Assembly (NCBI RefSeq): GCF_007474605.1
Contig: NZ_VHKL01000002.1
Location: 248,001-312,000 of the forward strand
Length of the DNA stretch: 64,000 bases
Reading direction: 5' to 3'
DNA from: Rhodoligotrophos appendicifer
GTDB taxonomy: Bacteria > Pseudomonadota > Alphaproteobacteria > Rhizobiales > Im1
The position numbers and the translations under genes are program-made. The notes beneath the pieces were generated by a model that saw only the letters and a list, made by a program, of their open reading frames with translations, was not told the DNA's origin and searched no databases. Of this stretch, positions 43,973-53,569 are shown piece by piece. Every line of letters begins with the position of its first letter. Within the stretch, counting starts at the first letter, position 1.

Positions 43973-45637
43973 TCAGGCGGCTGCCCTGAGGGAGGGTGCC
44001 GATTGGCTTTGCTTCGCCAGCGTCCTGGCCAGACGCACGGCGAGGGCGACGGCGGTGAGCGTCGGGTTGGCCTGGCCCGATGTCGGGAAGACGGCAGAGC
44101 CGGCGACAAAGAGATTGTCGCAGTCGAAGCATCTCAGATCCCGGTCGACGACGGCTTCGCGGCGGTTCTCGCCCATGCGCACCGTCCCGATCTGGTGCGT
44201 TCCGTGAGCGGCAAGCGCGAGGATCGCCTCGGCCGTCGCCTCGCGGGGCTGGCGATAGGTCATACTGCCAAAACCGGTGCGCGAGAGCCAGCCTCCCAGT
44301 TCGTCGTGGGCGCGCAGGACCCCTTCGGCATCCCGGGCGCTGAAGCGCAGATCAATCGACAGTCGCGGCAGGCCGAAGCGGTCCGTTGCCTCGGCGAGGC
44401 GAACCCGGCTTTCGGCATTGGGCAGATGTTCGGCATGATAGGACAGGCCATAGCTGCGCGCCGGATTGCGGACGAAGAAGCCGGGGAGGCGCAGGGCGCT
44501 CAGATAGCGACGATAGAGGAAGGACGGGGCGAAGACCGCCGCCGCCGGCAGGCCGCGAACGACATTCATCACATGGGGCAAGCGCTGCAGGTCGTCGGGG
44601 ACGTGGCGCTTGCGGATCGCTTCCGCGACCAGACGACGGCCCAATGGTGGGATCGAGAGCGCGAGCATCACCATGGAGAGGATGGCGCTGCGATGACGCG
44701 GGTCGGCGCTCGGCGGCACCACCGGCCAGAAGCAGATGTTCGGCAGATGCGCAGCACGCTGCAGGGCATCCGACGGGATGAACCGCCGCCGGGCGTAAGA
44801 CTCCCGGCCATCGGTGTAGAAATCATAGGCCCGGTCGAGGGTGTCGGAGGCAAAATTGATATCGGCGACTTCGCCGATCACGTGGCCCATGTAATAGCGT
44901 CCCAAGGGACCATCGATGCCGCCGAAGCGGCCGGGCTGCCGGCGCTGTGCCGCGAGCAGGAGGCGGGTGCTCTCGAGCCCGCCGCAGGCCAGCGCCAAAG
45001 CGTTCACGGGAATCTCGCGGCGGCTGCCGTCGGGACGGGCGACCACGATCCGGTACACGCGCTCCTGGGCGTCGAAGGCGAAATCCGTGACGGTGGCGTT
45101 CAGGCGCAGATCGATCCGCGGGCTTCGCGCCAGTTCTGCGGCATGCGCCCGCTGGAAAGCCGGCTGGTTGCTGAACCGTTCCAGGCGAGTGTAATCGAAC
45201 GCCTCATCTTGCGTCGCGACGCCGGGAATGGGATCGCGAAATTGCGGCTGGCCGCAATGGGCGTAGGCGCAGGCGGCCTCAAGGGCGGAGGCGAGATCCC
45301 CTGCCTGCAACGGCCAGCGGGCCTCACCGATCCAGGGACGGGCCTCGAAGTCGATCGGGTCGAAAGGCTGGCAGCGCGCCGCCCACAGATTGGAGGTGCC
45401 GCCGAAACGGCGGGCGACGGCGATGCGCATGTCGTCATGGCGCCCGGGCTCGAGGATCTCCGCCGCCGAAAGCTCGGTGACTGCGTCATCGCGGTCTCGC
45501 CCGCCCGACTCCAGCACCAGGACGCTGCGGCCCAGGCGGGCCATTTCCAAGGCGAGGGTGATGCCGACGGGGCCGGAGCCGATGATGCAGAGATCATGGC
45601 GAAGCTCGTCCAGGCCTTCCAGGTGATCATGGATCAT
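43973..45637 (-). CDS. GMC-family FAD oxidoreductase
   Basis: The 554-residue flavoprotein has the Rossmann FAD motif IIGSGPVGITLALEMARLG at the N-terminus. It has the GMC C-terminal block, with HQIGTVRMGE, VDRDLRCFDCDNLFVAGSAVFPTSGQANPTLTAVALAVRLA. Family members oxidise alcohols or sugars. It follows the aldo/keto reductase with a four-base overlap, so the two form a two-gene operon. Being next to the exopolysaccharide locus, it may modify a sugar building block, but this is only contextual. Confidence 0.87.
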   Translation of the reverse strand: MIHDHLEGLDELRHDLCIIGSGPVGITLALEMARLGRSVLVLESGGRDRDDAVTELSAAEILEPGRHDDMRIAVARRFGGTSNLWAARCQPFDPIDFEARPWIGEARWPLQAGDLASALEAACAYAHCGQPQFRDPIPGVATQDEAFDYTRLERFSNQPAFQRAHAAELARSPRIDLRLNATVTDFAFDAQERVYRIVVARPDGSRREIPVNALALACGGLESTRLLLAAQRRQPGRFGGIDGPLGRYYMGHVIGEVADINFASDTLDRAYDFYTDGRESYARRRFIPSDALQRAAHLPNICFWPVVPPSADPRHRSAILSMVMLALSIPPLGRRLVAEAIRKRHVPDDLQRLPHVMNVVRGLPAAAVFAPSFLYRRYLSALRLPGFFVRNPARSYGLSYHAEHLPNAESRVRLAEATDRFGLPRLSIDLRFSARDAEGVLRAHDELGGWLSRTGFGSMTYRQPREATAEAILALAAHGTHQIGTVRMGENRREAVVDRDLRCFDCDNLFVAGSAVFPTSGQANPTLTAVALAVRLARTLAKQSQSAPSLRAAA

Positions 45638-46623
45638 GCGGACGCCGCCTCCAAAGCAGGATATTCGGACAGGGAACGGAGCAGGTCGACGGCCGCCTGA
45701 GGCACCGGCCGCGAAGCGCGTTCGATGTTGTGGTTGCGATGGGCTGCGGAGAACATCGAGGCGAGCACCACGCCTTCCTGATTGGCCGCCAGGGCGCGAT
45801 CCATCAGCAGGGCACTGGCGGTTGCTTCGGGTGAACCGTCATACCCCGCAGTGGCGAGGCGCCCGCGCGCTGCAGGGTCCGAGATCAGTCGCTGGCGGAG
45901 GCGCTCGTGGCTCCCATCGACGCCGAAGACAGAATGGGTCACGGTGGCGACGGGACGCCCGGCGGCCTCGACCACCTGCCAACGCGCATTCGATCCCGGT
46001 GCGTCCGCGAATTGCGCGATGCCGAAGGGGGAAGGAAGTGCGATGCCGGCGAGACAGGCGGGAAGGTTGCCCGCGACCGAAATATACCGCGCCTTGCCCG
46101 AGCGCTGCATCTCCTCGAGCGCGCGCAGGACCTCGTCACGGGTGACGTCGGAGACATCTGGATCATGCAGGGCGAAGACATCCACATGATCGGTGCCGAG
46201 CCGGGCCAGGGACCTGTCTAGAGAGGCCCGCATCGTCGGCGCATCGAGGGGCACTTTGCGATAGCGCGTCGAGGGCAAGGCGCGAAAGCCGCGCCGCAGC
46301 GCCTTCAATTTGCCCGCGACGGGTCTCGCCGTGGCATAGACCAGCTTCATCAGTTGATTGCGCTCGGGATGCGTCAGGCCCACCTTAGTGCAGACCTGCA
46401 CCCGGTCGCGGCGGGTCTTGAGAAACTCTCCCAAGACGATCTCCGCTTCGCCGGCGCCATAGGGCGGAGCCACATCATACCACGTCACGCCAGCCTCATA
46501 GCCCGCTTCCAGGCTGCGCAGGCCATCAGAGGTCGCAATCCGCGAGCCAAGAGAAGCACAGCCGAAGCCGATGGCCGAGGTCTGAAGGTCTGTTCCCGGG
46601 AGTGTTACGCGTCGAATGCTCAT
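45634..46623 (-). CDS. Aldo/keto reductase
   Basis: The 329-residue NADPH-type reductase has the AKR barrel motifs: GCASLG (about residue 24), the catalytic Asp/Tyr segment WYDVAPPYGAGEAE (about 48-61), the lysine in QVCTKVG and the histidine in VFALHDPD. It overlaps the GMC gene start by four bases. Paired redox enzymes of this kind interconvert a sugar or carbonyl group. It is divergent from the alginate-lyase-like gene across 152 bases. Confidence 0.9.
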   Translation of the reverse strand: MSIRRVTLPGTDLQTSAIGFGCASLGSRIATSDGLRSLEAGYEAGVTWYDVAPPYGAGEAEIVLGEFLKTRRDRVQVCTKVGLTHPERNQLMKLVYATARPVAGKLKALRRGFRALPSTRYRKVPLDAPTMRASLDRSLARLGTDHVDVFALHDPDVSDVTRDEVLRALEEMQRSGKARYISVAGNLPACLAGIALPSPFGIAQFADAPGSNARWQVVEAAGRPVATVTHSVFGVDGSHERLRQRLISDPAARGRLATAGYDGSPEATASALLMDRALAANQEGVVLASMFSAAHRNHNIERASRPVPQAAVDLLRSLSEYPALEAASA

Positions 46624-46775
46624 GGTCTAGTGTTCCACCTCGGGCTCAGCTTTGGATGTATCGATTTGATACAGGACCTTCATCAATCATTAACCATCCC
46701 GGTTTTGGTGCCGCTCGACGGAACCGTGTCATCGTGACCAGGAAGACGTGCCTTGAAGCTGTGGTAGCGAAAGCC

Positions 46776-47756
46776 ATGCCAGGACCGAGATTGACCGTTG
46801 CAACGCTTGCTGGGACCGCCCTTTTGCTTCTTTGTGATCCCGCTCCAGCGGGAGCGTGCGATTTGGTGACCCCGCCCCGCCAGCCGCTCGCCGTGGAGGC
46901 ATTCTACAAAGATCGGCAGGGGCGTGAGATCGACGCGCTAAGGCGGGCGGCAAGGGACCGGGCGGTGGCCCCGTATGAGGCGTTCGTCAGGCTGCAGCAG
47001 GAGAGGGCGGATGCCTTTCTTCTCCGCGACGATGTGATCGCAGGGGGTTGCGCACTGGCGGACATGATCCTCTGGGCCGATAGCGGCGTGCTGACGCAGG
47101 ACTTGGCGAGCCTTCAGGCGAATTACGAGCGAAACTGGTATCTCGTGGGATTCGCCCTTGCCTATCTCAAGCTCAAGCCGATGGCGGATATACGTCAGCG
47201 CCGTCAGTTGGAGACCTGGCTCCACGCCATGGCCACACCCCTCCCGAATTTCCTCGGACGCCGTGATGTCCCGCCGAACAACCTGACCTATTGGGCCGGG
47301 GCAGCGCTTGCCGCCGCCTCCCTCGCCACCGGTGATCTCGACATGTGGGCCCAGGCGAATGCCGTGCTCAAGCAGGGCCTTGCCGATATTCAGGCGGACG
47401 GGACCCTGCCGCTGGAGATGACGCGCGGGGCAAAGGCGCGGAGCTATCACGCCTTCGCCGCCGAAGCGCTGACTCTGATGGCCTTCATCGCCCAGGCCCG
47501 CGGCGAGCCGGTCGATCCCGCACCGCTGAAGCGGCTCGTCGACATTATTCTGCGAGGGCTTCAGGATCCATCCGCTTTCAGGAGGACAGCCGGTGCCGCC
47601 CAGGAGGAACCGGCAGAATGGAGCCTTTCCTGGCTGGCGCTTTATGGCCAAATTCTGCCTTTTTCCGGAGATGTTCCCGCTTATGGAGCGCGAACACATT
47701 TTCTCGGCGGCGACGTTGCGGCGACGATGCAGGCGATCCGTCGCGCCGGGTCATAG
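46776..47756 (+). CDS. Alginate-lyase-like secreted protein lacking the catalytic His
   Basis: The 326-residue protein begins with a signal peptide (residues 1-27, ending PAGACD). It then resembles the alpha-barrel of the alginate lyase family (PL5-like), with helical repeats, AALAAASLATGD and TRGAKARSYHAFAAEAL. The family motif usually reads NNHxYW, with the His as a catalytic residue. Here it reads NNLTYW (168-173), with Leu at 170. It may therefore bind or process another acidic polymer, or be non-catalytic. The ATG at 46776 is chosen because it starts the signal peptide. It heads the exopolysaccharide locus. Confidence 0.75.
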   Translation: MPGPRLTVATLAGTALLLLCDPAPAGACDLVTPPRQPLAVEAFYKDRQGREIDALRRAARDRAVAPYEAFVRLQQERADAFLLRDDVIAGGCALADMILWADSGVLTQDLASLQANYERNWYLVGFALAYLKLKPMADIRQRRQLETWLHAMATPLPNFLGRRDVPPNNLTYWAGAALAAASLATGDLDMWAQANAVLKQGLADIQADGTLPLEMTRGAKARSYHAFAAEALTLMAFIAQARGEPVDPAPLKRLVDIILRGLQDPSAFRRTAGAAQEEPAEWSLSWLALYGQILPFSGDVPAYGARTHFLGGDVAATMQAIRRAGS

Positions 47757-47873
47757 AGAGGCCATCGTTTGGCTCGTTTCATTTTGACACGCACCAGACG
47801 GCACCCTTCTTGCGGATGTTCGGGGGATCGCTAACCCAAAGGTTCCGGCTCTCAGGACTCGGCATTCCTTCGC

Positions 47874-49301
47874 ATGTTGAAAAAGATGATGAGCAGCATT
47901 GACCAGTTGGATGGCAGCCTTCCTGTGGGCTCATCCGTGGCCCGCCTCTCGTGGCTCCCTTGCGGTATCGCCGCCGCCGCGCTCGATGGTATCGCCGTCT
48001 TGAGTGCGGCCCTCGCCACCGGCATGGCGTATTACGCCGTCGCCTTCGGGAATGCCGGAAATCTGTCGCATCATCTCAGGTGGGGCGGGATTTTTGCCCT
48101 CGTCTATATGATCATCGCCGCAGCGCGCGGATCCTATCGGTTCCGGAACTATGTCCAGTCTAAGACCCGGTTCGACGAGCTGCTGCTCAGCTGGAACATC
48201 GCTGCGGGCATCGTCCTGGCGCTCATGTTCCTGTTGAAGTCGGGCTCAGAATATTCCCGTGGCGCCACCGTCTCGCTCTATTTCGCGGGCCTGGCCGCCC
48301 TCTTCGTGCTCCGCCTCGGGACGACGCAGGTCGCCGAATTCGTCGGTCGGTCATCGGGCTTTGCGACCCGCAAGGTCGTGCTCGTCGGACGGCGCGACGA
48401 CATCGACGCCCATATGCAACGCTATGATCTTCGGCAGGTGGGCTGGCGCGCCGTCGGCATGCTTGAACTCGACCACATCAACGACGTCGCCAGCCTCGTG
48501 CGCGACCGGACGCGCCAGTTGAAGCCGGACGACGTGATCCTCGTGGTGCCGTGGTCGGAGGTCAACCTCATCGAGACCCTGACCGATGCGCTGATGGAAA
48601 CTCCGGTCGCCATCCATATCGCGCCCGGCCCGGTCCTCGACCGCTATGAGGGCATGGGGACGGCCGGCAACGCTGCCGGCCTGATCCTGGTGCGCGCTGC
48701 CTTCCAGCGCACCGAGGTCATCACCAAGCGCGTCTTCGATATCATCGTCGCCAGCCTCGCCCTGGTCATGCTCTCGCCCGTGCTGCTGCTCACAGCGATC
48801 GCGATCAAGCTCGACAGCAAAGGGCCAGTGCTGTTCCGGCAGACGCGGCACGGCTTCAATCACGAAACCTTCCGGGTGTTCAAGTTCCGCTCCATGACGG
48901 TCCTCGAGGATGGTGCCGCATTCCGTCAGGCGACCAAGGGCGATGTCCGCATCACGCGCGTCGGTCGCTGGCTCCGACGTGCCAATATCGACGAGTTGCC
49001 GCAGTTCGTGAATGTGCTCCTCGGACATATGTCGGTCGTGGGGCCGCGGCCGCATCCCGTCACCCTCAACGACGCGTTCGACGGACGGATCGCCTATTAC
49101 TCCCGCCGCCACATCGCCAAGCCCGGCATTACCGGATGGGCCCAGGTTCACGGCTATCGCGGCGAGACCGACACGGAGCAGAAGATGCGCCTGCGCGTGG
49201 AATACGACCTCTATTATCTCAAGAACTGGTCGCTCTGGCTCGACATGCGCATCATCCTGATGACCGTGTTCTCGCCGAAAAGCTACCGCAACGCCGGTTG
49301 A
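47874..49301 (+). CDS. Undecaprenyl-phosphate sugar phosphotransferase (WbaP/ExoY-like, initiating enzyme)
   Basis: The 475-residue membrane protein has four to five N-terminal helices (to about residue 150), a CoA-binding-like nucleotide region (about 160-270), another helix (about 280-305) and a C-terminal bacterial sugar-transferase domain with KRVFDIIVASLAL, FRSM, RxTRVGRWLRRANIDELPQFVNVLLGHMSVVGPRPH and KPGITGWAQV. It moves a sugar-1-phosphate to undecaprenyl phosphate and so starts each repeat unit. It is followed six bases later by the deacetylase gene. Confidence 0.93.
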   Translation: MLKKMMSSIDQLDGSLPVGSSVARLSWLPCGIAAAALDGIAVLSAALATGMAYYAVAFGNAGNLSHHLRWGGIFALVYMIIAAARGSYRFRNYVQSKTRFDELLLSWNIAAGIVLALMFLLKSGSEYSRGATVSLYFAGLAALFVLRLGTTQVAEFVGRSSGFATRKVVLVGRRDDIDAHMQRYDLRQVGWRAVGMLELDHINDVASLVRDRTRQLKPDDVILVVPWSEVNLIETLTDALMETPVAIHIAPGPVLDRYEGMGTAGNAAGLILVRAAFQRTEVITKRVFDIIVASLALVMLSPVLLLTAIAIKLDSKGPVLFRQTRHGFNHETFRVFKFRSMTVLEDGAAFRQATKGDVRITRVGRWLRRANIDELPQFVNVLLGHMSVVGPRPHPVTLNDAFDGRIAYYSRRHIAKPGITGWAQVHGYRGETDTEQKMRLRVEYDLYYLKNWSLWLDMRIILMTVFSPKSYRNAG

Positions 49302-49306
49302 TCTCC

Positions 49307-49999
49307 ATGTTTCCCGATCGCCTCGTCCTCACCTTCCACGGCATCGGCGCGCCGAGCGCTGCGATCGATGCGGCGGAGCGGCCCTATTGGGTGACCCCGG
49401 AGGTGCTTGGTGCCGTGATCCAGCAGGCGCGGGCCGACCGGCGCATCGAGATCACCTTCGACGACGGTTATGCGTCGGATTTCGACATCGCCTGTCCGAT
49501 GCTGGCAGAGGCGGGGCTGTCATCCACCTTCTTCGTGCTTGCCGGTCGTCTCGACCGGCCTGGATCGCTGTCGCGGATGCAGGTCGCAGAGATGGCGGCC
49601 ATGGGAATGGGCATCGGCAATCACGGAATGGATCATCGCGACTGGACCAGCTGTGCCGATGACGTGTTGCACCGCGAACTCCACGATGCCCGCCACATCC
49701 TCGAGGATGCCGCGGGCTGTCCGGTCGACAGCCTCTCAATCCCGTTCGGCGCCTTCGACAGACGGGTTCTGCAGAAGGCGTTTGAGGCCGGCTATCGGCG
49801 GATATTCACAAGTTCCGGGGGGCTCGCCCGACGGGGCGACCGGTTGGTCCCGCGCAATACGGTCTGCCACGACTTCGATGCGCTCGGCGACATCGCCCGG
49901 CTCGCAGGATGGGGCAGCCGTGCCCGGTCCGCCGTGCGCAATCCGCTGCGTGCGCGCAAATATGGCGTCAATACATGGATGGCAGATCACGCCCTGTGA
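49307..49999 (+). CDS. Polysaccharide deacetylase-family protein
   Basis: The 230-residue NodB-fold protein starts LVLTFHGIG and carries the metal/active-site ITFDDGYASDFDIA (about residue 50) and GNHGMDHRDW (about 105), the H-x3-H metal pair of polysaccharide deacetylases. SLSIPFGAFD follows. It would deacetylate an N- or O-acetyl sugar in the growing or exported polymer. The ATG at 49307 is used; the frame stays open upstream inside the previous gene. It overlaps the convergent GT2 gene by 32 bases. Confidence 0.85.
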   Translation: MFPDRLVLTFHGIGAPSAAIDAAERPYWVTPEVLGAVIQQARADRRIEITFDDGYASDFDIACPMLAEAGLSSTFFVLAGRLDRPGSLSRMQVAEMAAMGMGIGNHGMDHRDWTSCADDVLHRELHDARHILEDAAGCPVDSLSIPFGAFDRRVLQKAFEAGYRRIFTSSGGLARRGDRLVPRNTVCHDFDALGDIARLAGWGSRARSAVRNPLRARKYGVNTWMADHAL

Positions 50000-50867
50000 T
50001 CTGCCGCAGCTTGCCGATATTGAGCCAGGTCTTCTGCTGCCAGCGCAGGGATCGGCCGCGCGATAGCGGGCGCAAGAGTGCGGCGCCCAAGCCGCCAAGG
50101 AGCATCTTCGCTGCGGCATCGGCGTAGAACGCCAGTTGCCTTGCATCGAGCCTCCGTCCCCCGCCCAGCCTGAAGCGGGCGTAGGATTGGCCGGAGCGCA
50201 TGGAGCGGCGGCGCATGTAGCCGAGGTCGAGCCGCGCGGGGGGCGCCTCCTCGAAAATATGGGCGTCGTCGGTCGCCACCATGACGGCGCCGGCCCGGTG
50301 AAGACGATGGAAGAAATCGGTATCCTCACCGCCGCTGCGGCCGAGCGCCGGATCGAAGCGCAAGCCCGCTCGCTGCACGGGTTCGCGCCGGAACAGGACG
50401 TTGCCCGACCGCCCCGTATCGAGACGGCGTCCGCGCGGGCCCCAGTCGATGAAGAGCGGATCGGCGGCAGCGATCCATGGCGGCGTCTGCACAGGATATT
50501 GCGGGAAAACCGGGCCCACGACCACGTCGGCCGCAAAATCCTCGGCGGCCGCGCGCATGCGGATGAGCCAGTCCGCAGCCACCCATTCATCGTCGTCGAC
50601 AAAGGCGATCCAGTCGCCCGTGGCCCTGTCCAGCACCGCATTGCGGGCGGCGGAGATATTGCCGGCCCCGACGGCCACCACCTGCACCGGCAGAGACCAG
50701 GGACCGGCGTCCGCCACGACCCGCGCCGCCGCACCACCGGGATCATCGTCGGCGACGAGGATGTCGATCACCACGCCGTCGGGGCGCTGCATGGCACAGA
50801 GGGACGCCAGTGTATGGGCCAGCATCGCCCGGCCGCAGCTGGCAATGCCGATGGTCAGCCGTTCCAT
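49968..50867 (-). CDS. Glycosyltransferase family 2
   Basis: The 299-residue GT-A enzyme starts ERLTIGIASCGRAMLAHTLASL and shows DILVADDDPGGAA, the metal-binding DDD of FVDDDEWVAADW and a GGEDTDFFHRLHRAG segment that probably holds the catalytic base. No membrane helix is seen. It adds a sugar to a lipid-linked repeat unit. The ATG at 50867 lies inside the 3' end of the upstream polymerase-like gene (13-base overlap), so these are co-transcribed on the minus strand. Confidence 0.9.
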   Translation of the reverse strand: MERLTIGIASCGRAMLAHTLASLCAMQRPDGVVIDILVADDDPGGAAARVVADAGPWSLPVQVVAVGAGNISAARNAVLDRATGDWIAFVDDDEWVAADWLIRMRAAAEDFAADVVVGPVFPQYPVQTPPWIAAADPLFIDWGPRGRRLDTGRSGNVLFRREPVQRAGLRFDPALGRSGGEDTDFFHRLHRAGAVMVATDDAHIFEEAPPARLDLGYMRRRSMRSGQSYARFRLGGGRRLDARQLAFYADAAAKMLLGGLGAALLRPLSRGRSLRWQQKTWLNIGKLRQITGRDLPSMY

Positions 50868-52153
50868 GGCGCTGTCCTTCTCGCCGTCGCAGCCAAGGAG
50901 AGGGCGATCACGAAGACCATGGACATGTAGTCGAAGCCGCGAAACCAAGCGGATTCCAAAAGATTGTAGAGCATCAGGAAGACCATGAGAGTGACGCAGA
51001 GATAGCCGAGACCGAAATGCTGCTTCAGCACCCGGCCTGCCAGGCCGAGGGCCGTCCAGAGCACAATGCCAAGGAGGGTGAGGCCCACCCATCCCGTCTG
51101 GAGCAGGATGTCGATATAGCCGTTATGGGCATGGGGCATGCGGGCGATGAAACCGGGGGCTTCGCGGAAGCTCGGAGATTCGACGCCCGTCTGCCAGAAG
51201 GATTCGAAACCGTAGCCGAGAATGGGCAGGCGGGAGGCCATGGAGGTCGCGAAGACCCAGATATCGGTGCGGGTGGTGAGCGTCGGGTCGCCGAACAGGG
51301 CGTAGGCCACGCTGTCAAACGTCCAAACATAGCTGCCGACGCCAAGATAGAAGACCAGGACCGCTGCGATGGTCAGGCCGCTGACCAACAAGGGGACCGA
51401 GAGACGGCAGGCTCGCGCGGTGACGCAGATGAACAAGGTCAGCACTGGCACCAGAACGGCCAGACCCAGGGAGGTCTTCGAGCGGCTCAGCACCAGAAGG
51501 GCCAAGCCGGCCAGCAGAAGCCCCAAAGCCGCCAGACGTGCGAGGCCGACGCGGGTGGCCGCGTGATGGAGGGCGAAGAGGACGCCTAAGGCTGCAGCAG
51601 CGCCAAGGCCATTCTTCTGCGGAAACAAGCCTTCATATCCCAAAGGCCCCGGCGCCGTGACCGCGACCACGCCGAGATTGACCAGTAACACCGCTGCCAG
51701 CATCCAGAAGATGCGGTCCACCACCGCCTCGGGGTCGCTTGCCGCCACAATGGACAGGACCAGGGCGCCGACGATGGTGATCTGCAGGATCGCCCGCTTC
51801 AGGGCGGTGTCGGGCGCAACCGACCACAGCGTGGACAGGATGAACAGCCCCAGCAGCAGGGCGACCAGGATCAAGGCCGGCTGCCAAAGGGCAGCGCTGC
51901 GGCGGTAGGATGTTGCGACCCAGACGAAGGCCGCGGTCAGGAACATTGCGGGAAAGAACAGCTGGTTGAGCAGCGTGGACTGGGTCTCCGCCACCCGCTC
52001 GGCAAGCGCAGGGCCAGTATCGGGGCTCTGGCCATACAGGACCGGCCAGATGAAGAGGCTGTAAAAGAGGATCAGCGCGGGCAGCCAGCGTGCTACGGCG
52101 CGCGCCCAGATCTCGGTGCCGGCATCGGTGCGGACTTCGAGGGCGAGGCTCAT
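50855..52153 (-). CDS. O-antigen ligase/polymerase-like membrane protein
   Basis: The 432-residue protein has about 12 hydrophobic helices and the Wzy/WaaL-type pattern: a large periplasmic loop (about 320-365) containing FESFWQTG and PHAHNGYIDILLQTGWVGL, where the H-N-x-Y sequence is the family hallmark. It polymerises or ligates lipid-linked repeat units. The start overlaps the stop of the flippase gene (ATGA); a much longer open frame upstream to 53038 is an overlapping frame of the flippase and is not used. Confidence 0.85.
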   Translation of the reverse strand: MSLALEVRTDAGTEIWARAVARWLPALILFYSLFIWPVLYGQSPDTGPALAERVAETQSTLLNQLFFPAMFLTAAFVWVATSYRRSAALWQPALILVALLLGLFILSTLWSVAPDTALKRAILQITIVGALVLSIVAASDPEAVVDRIFWMLAAVLLVNLGVVAVTAPGPLGYEGLFPQKNGLGAAAALGVLFALHHAATRVGLARLAALGLLLAGLALLVLSRSKTSLGLAVLVPVLTLFICVTARACRLSVPLLVSGLTIAAVLVFYLGVGSYVWTFDSVAYALFGDPTLTTRTDIWVFATSMASRLPILGYGFESFWQTGVESPSFREAPGFIARMPHAHNGYIDILLQTGWVGLTLLGIVLWTALGLAGRVLKQHFGLGYLCVTLMVFLMLYNLLESAWFRGFDYMSMVFVIALSLAATARRTAPWNG

Positions 52154-53379
52154 GATGCGGGCACCAGCGAAAGGCGGCCGGCGGAGCGTCGAGCGCGGGC
52201 GATCAGAACGGCCGACCACAGGAGGGCCACGGTCTCGCCGGCTGTGACGGCCCAGATCGCATAGATCGGCGGCACCGCGGCGGAGAGGCCGGAGAGCGCG
52301 ACCAGCGACACGGCGGACGCCCCCACCGAAACGAAGGCGAGCTGGCGGAACAGCCTGGCGGCCTGGAGGTAATAGCCCAGGCACATCTGTGCCATGCTGA
52401 CCACGGTCGCGAGCCCCCAGGCCGCCGAGAGCATGGCGATGTCGGGGTAGCGGCCGTGGAACAGGGCGGGCTCGATCCAGCGCCAGGCGATCGCGAGAGC
52501 GGCGAGATAGACAAGGCTGAGGCCGAGGACGCCTGCCGTGCCCTGCCACAGGATGCGGCGGGCGCGGGGCACATCGCCTTCGACCACTGCCCGGGTCATG
52601 GCGGGACGGGCGATGCGGCCCCAGGCGGAGGCCAGGAGCGGCATCGGCCCCATCAGCACCCGTCCCGCCTGGATCTCGCCCAGGACGGTGCCGCCGCGGA
52701 GTGCTTCGACGACGAAGACATAGCCTCGATACTGCGCTTCCGTCGTGACCGCCCCGGTCAGGGTCCAACGGCTCTCCGTCCAGACCGTGCGATACGCGGC
52801 AAGGGCAGCTCCGAGGCGGGCCAACGCGTGGGACCCCGCCGCCAAGAGAACAGCCACCGCGTTGCCGAGCGACACGCCGAAGAGCATCGCCTTCACGGGG
52901 TCGAGGATCGTCCAGAACGCGGCGATGGCGGCGCCCGACAGCGCCACGGCCAAGGCATCGATCGCCAGGGCGCGGTGCGGCCGCAGCAGGGTGAAGGCCA
53001 CCGCGCGCTGGGTCTCGCGCCACAGGCCCGTCGCACATAGGGATGCGGCGGCGAGAGCAAAGACCCAGTCGCCACTGGTGACGGCGCAGAGGCCGAGCAC
53101 CATGGGCACCACTGCCGTCCTCAGCACGTGGTCCATGGTCAGCAGGTTCGCCAGGGTTGCGGCCTGACTCTCAGCCGGCCGGCCGGGAAGGCCGACGCCA
53201 ATCGGCGTGGCGATCATGGCGTTATGCAGCGAGGTCAAGATCAGCAGGACCGTGAGCGCGTAGGTGAAGAGGCCGAATTGCTGCGAAGAGACATGCGCCA
53301 GCAGCAACAGGTTCAGCGCCAGGCTGAAGCCGCTGAGCAGGGCTTGGTCGATGAGCGACAGGAGGATCGCCTTGCGCAT
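52150..53379 (-). CDS. Polysaccharide flippase-like membrane protein (Wzx/oligosaccharide flippase superfamily)
   Basis: The 409-residue protein has about 12 predicted helices in the MOP-exporter arrangement. Its N-terminus is AILLSLIDQALLSGFSLALNLLLLAHVSS, typical of polysaccharide biosynthesis flippases. It would move lipid-linked repeat units across the inner membrane for the polymerase. The ATG at 53379 is chosen because the upstream in-frame codons (to 53490) lie in the divergent promoter gap. It is the first gene of the minus-strand trio. Confidence 0.8.
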   Translation of the reverse strand: MRKAILLSLIDQALLSGFSLALNLLLLAHVSSQQFGLFTYALTVLLILTSLHNAMIATPIGVGLPGRPAESQAATLANLLTMDHVLRTAVVPMVLGLCAVTSGDWVFALAAASLCATGLWRETQRAVAFTLLRPHRALAIDALAVALSGAAIAAFWTILDPVKAMLFGVSLGNAVAVLLAAGSHALARLGAALAAYRTVWTESRWTLTGAVTTEAQYRGYVFVVEALRGGTVLGEIQAGRVLMGPMPLLASAWGRIARPAMTRAVVEGDVPRARRILWQGTAGVLGLSLVYLAALAIAWRWIEPALFHGRYPDIAMLSAAWGLATVVSMAQMCLGYYLQAARLFRQLAFVSVGASAVSLVALSGLSAAVPPIYAIWAVTAGETVALLWSAVLIARARRSAGRLSLVPAS

Positions 53380-53569
53380 GGGGTCTCTCGAGTGATCGAT
53401 GCCCCTACCTCCTGCAGGCCGCGTGCCATCCGGCGCAGGGCCCCGGCTCCTCAGCGAGGCACGAAAACTGCGACGGGAAACGTGCTTCAAGCGAAAGGCG
53501 CTCGCGATCGTGCCGAAATGAAACGATCCCGACTGCTGCCGTGCCGTTCCGATGCGGAGACCTGTTTCG

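Noticed and set aside
44003-45700. Long antisense frame opposite the GMC oxidoreductase gene
   Set aside because: It mirrors the third-position GC bias of the real gene, and its product has no recognisable domain. Similar antisense frames at 17099-18445, 18792-20408, 40390-41691 and 29729-30691 were rejected for the same reason.
47783-47815. TTGACA upstream of the initiating transferase as a sigma-70 promoter
   Set aside because: No acceptable -10 hexamer at 16-18 bases.
50855-53038. A 727-codon minus-strand open frame covering the O-antigen-ligase-like gene and more
   Set aside because: The part above 52153 overlaps the flippase gene in another frame and is Pro/Arg/Ala-rich with no membrane helices. 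The ligase-like protein begins at the ATG at 52153.
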